Positions 19,721-26,722 of a DNA stretch of 64,000 nt are shown one piece after another (positions within the stretch are counted from its first letter, which is position 1; each line of letters opens with the position of its first letter). A program made the position numbers and the translations under genes. Source of the stretch: CAVXUB01 sp963764805 (lineage in GTDB: Bacteria > Actinomycetota > Acidimicrobiia > Acidimicrobiales > Bog-793); contig CAVXUB010000001.1 of assembly GCA_963764805.1 (NCBI GenBank), positions 372,001-436,000 of the forward strand, written 5' to 3'. The notes under the pieces were generated by a model. The model was not told where the DNA came from and did not search any database. It was given only the letters and a program-made list of their open reading frames with translations.

Positions 19721-20988
19721 GCGCTCTCTCGGCTCCCGACGTCGACCGGCGCTACCTGCGGCGGATGATGTGGCTGCTCTGGCCGGCGGCCTTCTTCAAC
19801 GGGTTCGACGCCTCCCTTCGCGCTCTGCTGCTCCCCCAGCTTCAGGACGCCTTCCACGTGGGCGTCGCCACCCTCGGCGTCGCCAGCGTACCGATCACGG
19901 CCGGCCAGTTCGTCGCCTTCTTCGCCGTTCAGGCAGCGGATCGGGTCGGACGCCGGCCACTGCTCCTCGTGTCGCTGCTCGGCTACACCCTCTTCACCGG
20001 GCTCACGGCTCTCTCCTGGTCGGTCGTCTCGTTCGCCACCTTCCAGTTCTTCGCCCAAGTCTTCCTCGGCACCGAGTTCGCGATGGCGGTGATCGTGGTG
20101 AGCGAGGAGCTGCCGCCGGCCTCTCGCGGCCGGGCCCTCGGCCGCCTCCTCATCTCGGGGCCGCTCGGCGCCGTCATCGCGGCGGTCCTGCTCGCTGCGG
20201 GCCTCGGTCACACGACGCTCCACTGGCGCGCCTTCTACCTCGTCGGCCTCGTCCCGTTGCTGCTGATCGCCTACGCCCGGCGGCTGCTGCAGGAGACCCG
20301 TGCATACCAGGTGAGCGCCGCCGCCCGGGCCGAGGCGGGGTCGGCAGGAGGGATGCTTCCGGGAGGCCTGCGGCGCCTCGTGGTGGCATGGCGCAAGCCG
20401 TGGCGGTCGAACGTGATCGCCCTCGGGCTCGTCTCGTTCCTGCAGAAGGTCCCCACGTCGGCGGGCGCCGGCTGGTGGGTGTACTACGCCGAGAAGCAGC
20501 GGCACTGGTCGTCGACGCTCGTCTCGATCTTCCTCGTCTGCGCCTACGGCCTGGGCACGACCGGCTACTACTTCTGCGGCCGCGCGATGGACCGCTTCGG
20601 CCGGAGACCGACGGCGGCCGTCTACCTGACCCTCGGCATCGTGCTCGGCGCGCTCGCCTTCCAGGTCGACTACAAGCCCGCTGCTTTCGTTCTCATCATC
20701 GGCGCTGTCTTCTTCGGGCTGGGGATCGGTCCCGCGCTGTCGGCGTTCGGAGCAGAGCTGTTCCCGACGAGGATCAGGGCGGAGGCCAACGCATGGGTGG
20801 GGAACGGCTTTGCCAACGCAGGGTCGGTGCTGGGGCCGGCGCTAGTGGGGATCCTGGGCGACAAGAACGGCCTGGTCGGCAACGTGGGCGACACCGTGAG
20901 CCTCCTCTGCGTCGTCGGCCTCCCGGCGATCCCGATCATCTGGTTCAAGCTCCGCGAGACCAGAGGCGTGTCGCTCCTAGAGCCCTAG
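19717..20988 (+). CDS. MFS transporter (sugar-porter-like)
   Basis: A 423-residue major-facilitator protein with 12 predicted helices. The A-motif between helices 2 and 3 is AADRVGRRPLLLVSLLG, and its repeat in the second half is RAMDRFGRRPTAAVYL. The segment RLLQETRAY ends the first half and FPTRIRAEANAWVGNGFANAGSVLGPALVG lies in helices 10-11, as in SP/AAHS-like transporters. The start is GTG 19717. Substrate not predictable. The last codons (GVSLLEP-stop) form the first unit of a 33-bp tandem repeat. Confidence 0.85.
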   Translation: MSALSAPDVDRRYLRRMMWLLWPAAFFNGFDASLRALLLPQLQDAFHVGVATLGVASVPITAGQFVAFFAVQAADRVGRRPLLLVSLLGYTLFTGLTALSWSVVSFATFQFFAQVFLGTEFAMAVIVVSEELPPASRGRALGRLLISGPLGAVIAAVLLAAGLGHTTLHWRAFYLVGLVPLLLIAYARRLLQETRAYQVSAAARAEAGSAGGMLPGGLRRLVVAWRKPWRSNVIALGLVSFLQKVPTSAGAGWWVYYAEKQRHWSSTLVSIFLVCAYGLGTTGYYFCGRAMDRFGRRPTAAVYLTLGIVLGALAFQVDYKPAAFVLIIGAVFFGLGIGPALSAFGAELFPTRIRAEANAWVGNGFANAGSVLGPALVGILGDKNGLVGNVGDTVSLLCVVGLPAIPIIWFKLRETRGVSLLEP

Positions 20989-21088
20989 GCGCGCCTCGGC
21001 GTGTCGCTCCTCGAGCCTTGTGCGCGTCCGGGCGTGTCGCTCCTCGAGCCTTGCGCGCGGCCCGTCGCTCCTCGAGCCCTGTACGCGC
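20966..21088 (+). repeat. 33-bp tandem repeat at the 3' end of the MFS gene, about four units
   Basis: Units begin at 20966, 20999, 21032 and 21061, each built on GTCGCTCCTcGAGCC; the first two are 33 bp and the third is shortened to 29. Unit 1 encodes the last residues of the transporter and its stop. Translated past the stop, the next units would add further GVSLLEPCARP blocks, so the array looks like copies of the gene's own end. Confidence 0.8.
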
Positions 21089-21103
21089 ATCGGTAGGAAG
21101 ATT

Positions 21104-21132
21104 TTGCCAAAACTAATGTGACTCACTTAATT
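21104..21132 (+). promoter_or_regulatory. promoter-like element upstream of the P450 gene
   Basis: TTGCCA (21104-21109), a 17-bp spacer and TTAATT (21127-21132) make a good sigma-70-like promoter in a locally AT-rich patch. It reads toward the P450 gene and would give a leader of roughly 190 nt that includes the palindrome at 21251. Confidence 0.5.
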
Positions 21133-21250
21133 CGGCCGCGAACATACCTTCGGGTGTGCATCGGCACCACGAGGCGCATCGGCACAGCGAGGCGGCCTCG
21201 ATCAGCGCCCAGGCCCTCGGCCGGCCATGCGGCGATGGCTAGGCTTCAAA

Positions 21251-21264
21251 CTTAACACGTTCTA
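21251..21264. promoter_or_regulatory. KstR-like operator palindrome
   Basis: CTTAACACGTTCTA matches the published KstR consensus TnnAACnnGTTnnA at seven of eight defined positions, missing only the first T. KstR is the TetR-type repressor of sterol catabolism genes in actinobacteria. The site lies about 60 bp before the likely start of a CYP125-like gene, a typical KstR target. No kstR gene is in the window. Confidence 0.5.
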
Positions 21265-21326
21265 GCATGCTGTCCGCCGGGCTCCCTGCGCCGGGGAGGC
21301 CGAAGGGACGCCAGGTCGGGGCACAG

Positions 21327-22620
21327 ATGGAGCTGAACGACGTCAACCTGCAGGACCAGGACCAGTTCGTAAGCGGCGTCCCCCACGAGGCCTTCGCTCT
21401 GCTGCGACGCGAGGCGCCATGCTTCTGGCAGTCCGAGACCGACGGGCCGCTCGGCCCCGGCAGCGGCCCCGGCTACTGGGCGATCACGCGCTACGCCGAC
21501 GTCGTGCGCGTGAACAGGGACGTCGAGACCTTCTCGTCGGGCCTCAAGGGATCGCTGATGGTCGAGCCTCCCGACGAGGCGGGCATCGAGACGATGCGCC
21601 TGCTGATGGTCAACATGGATCCCCCGGTGCACACCCGCTACCGCCGGCTCGTAAACCGCGGCTTCACCCCCCGTACCATCGCCCGGCTGGAGGACCGCAT
21701 CCGCTGGCGCGCCAACCGCATCATCGACCGCATCTGCGAGCAGGGAAGCTGTGATCTCGTAAGCGAGGTCTCGTCCGAACTTCCGCTGCAGGTGATCGCC
21801 GAACTGCTCGGCGTTCCGGAGGAGGACCGGCACCTGGTGTTCGACTGGTCCAACAGGATGGTCGGCCGCGACGACCCGGAGTACCAGCTGACCGAGGAGA
21901 TGGCGACGAACGCGGCGATGGAGCTCTACGCCTACGCCGACCAACTCGCCGAGCAGAAGCGGGCCGACCCTCACGAGGACGTGCTGAGCATCCTCACCAA
22001 GGCCGAAATCGAGGGCGACGTGCTATCGCAGATGGAGATCGACGTCTTCTTCCTCCTGCTCGCGGTCGCCGGCAACGAGACGACCCGCAACCTCATCTCC
22101 CACGGCACCCTCGCTCTGATCGAGAACCCCGACCAGCGCAAGTTGCTGATCGAGGACCCGGCGCTGCTCGGCTCGGCGGTGGAGGAGATGCTCCGCTATG
22201 GCACGCCCGTGATGCACTTCCGCCGCACCGCCCGCCACGACACCGAGATCGGCGGGGCAGCAGATCGAGGCAGGGGACAAGGTCGTCTTCTGGTACATGT
22301 CGGCCAACCGGGACGAGAGCGTGTTCGACGGACCCGATGAGTTTCGACATCCGGAGGCGTCCCAACCCCCATGTGGCCTTCGGCGGCGGCGGCCCGCACT
22401 TCTGCCTCGGCGCCAACCTCGCCCGCATGGAGATCACGGTGATGTTCGAGGAGATGCTGAGACGGATTCCCGACTTCGAGCTCGCCGGTCCGGTCTACCG
22501 GCTGCGATCCAACTTCATCAACGGGATCAAGCACCTCCCGGTCGCCTTCACCCCGAGCTCACCGGAGAACCACCCGGCGCCCGAAGAGCTCTGGCCGACC
22601 TCTGCAAGGCAAAGCTATAA
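21327..22620 (+). CDS. CYP125-like cytochrome P450, frameshifted
   Basis: The protein matches the steroid C26-hydroxylase group (CYP125/CYP142) along its length: VNMDPPVHTRYRRLVNRGFTPRTIARLEDR, VPEEDRHLVFDWSNRMVGRDDPEY, the I-helix LLAVAGNETTRNLISHG, the ExxR helix VEEMLRYGTPVMHFRRTA, and the haem loop AFGGGGPHFCLGANLAR. An extra G in a GGGG run near 22254 and an extra T near 22343 split it into three frames. A third indel near 22600 is needed to reach the TAA at 22618-22620. ATG 21327 (MELNDVNLQ) is preferred to 21267. Predicted role: oxidation of a sterol side chain, by family knowledge and operator context. Confidence 0.8.
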
Positions 22621-22681
22621 CCTGTTCTACTCTCATCCACGTTCTGCTCGCCCCCGGGCACGGCGTCGGTACGATCCCCAC

Positions 22682-23909
22682 ATGCCCGAAGCCGTCATCG
22701 TCGCCACCGCCCGCAGCCCGATCGGCCGAGCCTTCAAGGGCTCGCTCAGTAGACATGCGGCCCGACGACCTGGCCGCTGCAGATCGTGCGGGCCGTGCTG
22801 GCCAAGGTGCCGGCGCTCGACCCCGGGCGAGGTCGAGGACCTGATGATCGGCTGCGGCCAGCCGGCCGGCGAGTCGGGCTACAACATGGCCCGCGTCGTG
22901 TCGCCGTGCTCTGCGGGCCTCGACAACTGCCCGGCGTGACGGTCAACCGCTACTGCTCGTCGTCGCTGCAGACGATCCGGATGGCCGCCCACGCCATCAG
23001 GGCGGGAGAGGGCGACGTCTTCATGGCGGCCGGGGTGGAGACGGTCAGCCGCTTCGCTCAAGGGCAATGCGGACGGGGTGAAGGAGCACCAAGAACCCGC
23101 TCTTCGGAGCGGCCGAGGAGCGCAGCGCCAGGCGGGCGCGAGGGCGGAGCCGAGCCGTGGTCGCCGGACGGCCTCGACGGTCTGCCGGACATCTACATCG
23201 CCATGGGCCAGACGGCGGAGAACGTCGCCGAGCTACGAGAACGTGAGCCGCGAGGAGATGGACGAGTTCGGCGCGCTCTCCCAGCAGCGGGCCGTCAAGT
23301 CGCAGGCGAACGGCTTCTTCGAGCGGGAGATCATCCCCGTGACGCTGCCCGACGGGACCGCGGTCTCCAAGGACGACGGGCCGCGGCCGGACACGACCGT
23401 GGAGAAGCTGGCGGAGCTGAAGCCCGCCTTCCGCCCCGACGGCAAGGTCACCGCCGGCAACAGCTGCCCGCTCAACGACGGGGCGGCAGCGGTGATGGTG
23501 ATGAGCGACACCCGGGCTGCCGAGCTCGGCATCACGCCGCTCGCCCGCATCGTGTCCTCGGGCGTCACCGCCCTCAACCCGGAGATCATGGGCCTCGGGC
23601 CGATCGAGGCGAGCCGGCAGGCACTGCGGCGGGCCGGCATGACGATCGACGACGTCGACCTCGTCGAGATCAACGAGGCCTTCGCGGCCCAGGTCATCCC
23701 GTCCGCCCGCCACCTCGGGGTCGTCGTGGGACAAGCTCAACGTGAACGGCGGCGCCATCGCCCTCGGCCACCCCTTCGGGATGACCGGCGCCCGCATCAT
23801 GACGACGCTCCTCAACGGGCTCGAGGACGCGGACAAGACAGTCGGGCTGGAGACGATGTGCGTCGGGGGCGGCCAGGGGATGGCGATGGTCGTCGAGCGC
23901 CTGTCCTAG
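22682..23909 (+). pseudogene. acetyl-CoA acyltransferase (thiolase), at least eight indels
   Basis: Pieces of one thiolase are spread over all three frames: MPEAVIVATARSPIGRAFKGSLS; VEDLMIGCGQPAGESGYNMARVV; the nucleophile region GVTVNRYCSSSLQTIRMAAHAI; IYIAMGQTAENVAE; NVSREEMDEFGALSQQRAVKSQANGFF through VEINEAFAAQVIPSARHLGV; and the C-terminal NVNGGAIALGHPFGMTGAR and CVGGGQGMAMVVERLS. Catalytic Cys, His and second Cys are all present. Most breaks need removal of one base; one (about 22935) needs one added. It follows the P450 closely and would act in beta-oxidation of the side chain. As read, it cannot be translated whole. Confidence 0.75.
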
Positions 23910-23966
23910 GCGGCGGTGCAGGGCGCCATCACGGCGCTCTGACGGATGCGGGATACTGGGGCCTCC

Positions 23967-24935
23967 GTGAAACCGATTCCTGTCGCCTTCCACATCGGCC
24001 CGCTGGTCGTCCACACCTACGGGATCGGCTTGGCGATCACCTTCTGGTTCGCCTACCGCTACTTTGCCAAGCGGCTGCGCGACAACGGCTACCGGGACGA
24101 CTGGCTGGGGACGGCCTTCATCTGGATCATCGTCTCGGCGATCGTCGGGGCTCGGGCGGTTCATGTGATCGCCAACTGGAACAGCGACTACTCGCACAAC
24201 CTGTCGGGGATCCTGCAGATCTGGAACGGGGGCTTGACCAGCTTCGGCGGTTTGGCGCTCGCGTTCCCGGTGGGCCTGTACATCACCCGCAAGCGATGCC
24301 CGGAGCTACGACTCAGCCGTGCCGCCGACCTGGTAGCTCCCGTGCTCGTCGTCGCCTGGGCGATCGGCAGGCTGCTCGGGCCGCAGCTGATGGTGAACGG
24401 GGGGGGACACCCGACGAAGGCCTGGTTCGGCATGCAGTACGCCAACGGCAATGGCGGCTACACGCCGAGAGAGCTCCCGGTCCCGATCTTCCAGTCGATC
24501 GAGTGCTTCATCATCTTCCTGATCGTGCTGCAGGTGGAGAAGTGGACCGCCAGGCACGGCAACCGGCCGCTCGGGTTCCTCGTCTCGGCGGCGGCTGTGC
24601 TGTGGGGCGCCAGCCGTTTCGTGGATGAGAAGTTCTGGCTGAACCCGGACGTCGGCACCGACGCTGTCGAGATCGCTTCCATCGCCTTCGTCGTTCTCGG
24701 GCTGCTCTTCATGGCAGGTCTCGTCCTCCGGGAGCGGCGCCGCGGGTGGGGGCCGCCGGTGCTCGCCCCTGTCAAGGGCGAGGCGGAGATAGACGCGGGG
24801 CTGCCCTCGGAACTGTCAGAGCGGGCGGCGAACGATGAAGGTGCCACTGAGGAGAGAACTACCGGAGAGCCTGTCCCGGAGGACGTGGAACCGGATCTCG
24901 TCGGCTCCGACGGGCATGCGCCCGCCGACCGCTGA
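23967..24935 (+). CDS. lgt: prolipoprotein diacylglyceryl transferase-like protein
   Basis: An Lgt-family protein with seven predicted helices. It starts KPIPVAFHIGPLVVHTYGIGLAITFWFAYRYFA, as Lgt proteins do. Conserved blocks are IIVSAIVGARAVHVIANW, IWNGGLTSFGGLALAFPVGLYI, AWAIGRLLGPQLMVNGGGHPTKAWFGMQY, and AVLWGASRFVDEKFW with the essential Arg. The His of the E. coli motif GGxxxHGG is Phe here and the GRxGNFxN segment is changed, so this may be a paralogue. An acidic tail of about 60 residues follows the last helix. GTG 23967 fits the family N-terminus best; ATG 23946 is possible. Confidence 0.8.
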   Translation: MKPIPVAFHIGPLVVHTYGIGLAITFWFAYRYFAKRLRDNGYRDDWLGTAFIWIIVSAIVGARAVHVIANWNSDYSHNLSGILQIWNGGLTSFGGLALAFPVGLYITRKRCPELRLSRAADLVAPVLVVAWAIGRLLGPQLMVNGGGHPTKAWFGMQYANGNGGYTPRELPVPIFQSIECFIIFLIVLQVEKWTARHGNRPLGFLVSAAAVLWGASRFVDEKFWLNPDVGTDAVEIASIAFVVLGLLFMAGLVLRERRRGWGPPVLAPVKGEAEIDAGLPSELSERAANDEGATEERTTGEPVPEDVEPDLVGSDGHAPADR

Positions 24936-25059
24936 CTCGGATAAGCGGCCCGGACGAGAGGACCCCTACCCCTCGCCGGCACTCATGACGAGGCATCGGC
25001 GCGATCGGCGGCCACGGCGTCGAGCGTGCCACTATATGCTCATGGGAGTCGACCTTGGG

Positions 25060-25079
25060 GATACACGAGTCCGTGTATC
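25060..25079. repeat. perfect inverted repeat (8-bp arms)
   Basis: GATACACG (25060-25067) and CGTGTATC (25072-25079) flank AGTC. It lies 110 bp before a small secreted-protein gene in a GC-poor pocket, so it may be an operator or an RNA hairpin. Otherwise the 24936-25189 gap shows nothing recognisable. Confidence 0.6.
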
Positions 25080-25189
25080 TATGCGGAGCCCGCGGTGCCT
25101 CGGCGCACATCAGACAATGTAAGTTGACCGCGAGCACGACAATCAACCTTAATCCCCATCCTAGCTTGGGGAGCTCGGAGGTTAACGAT

Positions 25190-25390
25190 ATGAAAGCACG
25201 TCCTACGATGGTAATCGCCACGTGCCTTGCCCTTGTAACGATATTGGTTAGTTTGACTGGACCGAGCGCGTCCGCAGGCGGTAGCATTGCACCCAAGCCT
25301 GTGCGCGTCCAGTCGTGGCTGCGGACGCAGAATGGCCATATGATCCTCCAATCAACAACTGTTGCTGCTGCCACGGACACTAAAGGTTAA
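25190..25390 (+). CDS. small secreted protein of unknown function
   Basis: 66 residues from ATG 25190, behind a strong GGAGG 8 bp upstream. The N-terminus is a clear Sec signal peptide (MKARPTMVIATCLALVTILV) with probable cleavage after SASA, leaving a mature part of about 35 residues. The stop TAA shares its last A with the start ATG of the next frame (TAATG). The next frame lacks a signal peptide, so one frameshifted secreted protein of about 160 residues is at least as likely as two coupled genes. Codon use is more AT-rich than in flanking genes. No homologue recognised. Confidence 0.55.
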   Translation: MKARPTMVIATCLALVTILVSLTGPSASAGGSIAPKPVRVQSWLRTQNGHMILQSTTVAAATDTKG

Positions 25391-25671
25391 TGTGCCAAAC
25401 GCAAACGGGGCAGGCGGGTACGCTTGTCAGCGGGGACTCGGAGATAGAGATATTTGATATACCTACTTCCTCATATGGAGCAAGCGGGGACTTCGCCGGG
25501 AATGCTCAGGCTGCAGACGACTCGTTCTTTTTCGTCAAGGGCCTCCAATACGCGACCGAAGACGGTGTGCATCAAGCCATCGTCATCATGACTAACGAGA
25601 CAGGAACGAGCCTACCGTTTAGCGGATCGTGGGAGCTAATTTACACAGTGAATAATGTTGGCAGTTGCTAA
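25390..25671 (+). CDS. hypothetical protein, possibly the C-terminal part of the preceding secreted protein
   Basis: 93 residues starting with the ATG inside TAATG. Composition is acidic and rich in Ser, Gly and Thr (MCQTQTGQAGTLVSGDSEIEIFDI), with one Cys at each end that could form a disulphide. Many beta-prone stretches (HQAIVIMTNETGTSLPFSGSWELIYTV) suggest an extracellular beta fold. GC content is low for this genome. Function unknown. Confidence 0.5.
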   Translation: MCQTQTGQAGTLVSGDSEIEIFDIPTSSYGASGDFAGNAQAADDSFFFVKGLQYATEDGVHQAIVIMTNETGTSLPFSGSWELIYTVNNVGSC

Positions 25672-25707
25672 AGACTACCCGAGGGGTTGCATCCCAGGAG
25701 TTTGGAC

Positions 25708-26076
25708 ATGACGGCATCGACGACCTTTGGCTGGGGATCGTTGCAGTCGTATCCCCTTGGGGGAATCACCCTGTCTAAATTGGCCGAACTCGGCGCCAGA
25801 GAAGATGAAGAGTTCCCAGTCGTGCTCTCTGTCGATCCGTCTTCGCCGCGGAGTTCCTCTATACTTGTCTCTCTAAGGTCCGAAAGAGTGGGACATCTCA
25901 ATTGTTCCTCGAGTAGTATATATAGCTCGCTTCTGGCGATGCTGTACGAGGCGGAGGCAAGTGGTATCAGTGTCCTGGGGAGTCTTCATTTGCTGCGGGG
26001 CACTCGGCGAGTATATGGAGCGCGGGTGGCCGTCCGAAGCCAACTTCGGGATCAGAAAGGTTCCATACCGCCGTGA
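25708..26076 (+). CDS. hypothetical protein with weak HIRAN-like pattern
   Basis: 122 residues from ATG 25708, with AGGAG 8 bp upstream. The segment FPVVLSVDPSSPRSSSILVSLRSERVGHLNCSSSSIYSSLLAMLYEAE and then RRVYGARVAVRS recalls the HIRAN-type layout of a 'VGHL/VGYL' strand followed by a helix and a closing 'GvrV' strand. The similarity is weak and should not be treated as assignment. It lies in the same GC-poor pocket as the two small genes before it and faces the convergent pyrE. Confidence 0.45.
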   Translation: MTASTTFGWGSLQSYPLGGITLSKLAELGAREDEEFPVVLSVDPSSPRSSSILVSLRSERVGHLNCSSSSIYSSLLAMLYEAEASGISVLGSLHLLRGTRRVYGARVAVRSQLRDQKGSIPP

Positions 26077-26105
26077 CATGGTTCAATCTGGTGCAACACC
26101 CGGCG

Positions 26106-26657
26106 TTACGTGTCGGCAGCATCCAGGTCGGCGGCGGTGAGCACCGCCGACACCTCCAGCCCGGCCGCCGTCAACGCCTCATGGCGGCCGTCGCTGCGGT
26201 CGATGACGCACAGCACCCGGTCGATCTGCGCCCCGAGCTTGCGCAGGTCCTCGGTAGAGGTCACGACCTGGCCCCCTGTCGTGATCACGTCCTCGATCAC
26301 GAGCACCCGTCGGCCGGCGACGTCCGCGCCCTCGGCCAGCTTGGCGGTGCCGTAGGCCTTGGCGCTCTTGCGGACGAATGAGGCCGGCAACCCCGTCGCC
26401 AGTGACAGGGCGGTGGCCACCGGGACCCCGCCCAGCTCCAGCCCTGCGAGGACCTCGGTCCCGTGCGGTATCAGCGGAACAGCATTGGCGACGACCTCGC
26501 GAAGCAGTTCCGGATCACCCTCGAACAGGTACTTGTCGAAATAGTGGTCCGACACCTGACCTGATCGGAGCGTGAAGGTACCGGTCAGGCGGCAGCGGGC
26601 GTTGACGGCGGCGGCGAGCGCTCGACGCCGCGCCGGCGGGGCGCTCAGATCGTCCAT
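26106..26657 (-). CDS. pyrE: orotate phosphoribosyltransferase
   Basis: A 183-residue enzyme that makes orotidine 5'-phosphate from orotate and PRPP in pyrimidine synthesis. Key segments are FTLRSGQVSDHYFDKYLFEGDPELL, LAGLELGGVPVATALSLATGLPASFVRKSAKAYGTAKLAEGADVAG, and the PRPP-binding motif VLVIEDVITTGGQVVTSTEDLRKLGAQ. ATG 26657 (MDDLSAPP) fits the usual length; the longer frame has no support. It stands alone, divergent from the large c-di-GMP protein. Confidence 0.93.
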   Translation of the reverse strand: MDDLSAPPARRRALAAAVNARCRLTGTFTLRSGQVSDHYFDKYLFEGDPELLREVVANAVPLIPHGTEVLAGLELGGVPVATALSLATGLPASFVRKSAKAYGTAKLAEGADVAGRRVLVIEDVITTGGQVVTSTEDLRKLGAQIDRVLCVIDRSDGRHEALTAAGLEVSAVLTAADLDAADT

Positions 26658-26722
26658 CCGGCCAGTCTGGCCGCACTCAGCGGAGGACGGAATCCACACG
26701 CCTCCCAACAGGTATTCGTGCT

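Noticed and set aside
19549..21088. 33-bp repeats as a CRISPR array
   Set aside because: Units follow directly on one another without unique spacers, and no cas gene is near.
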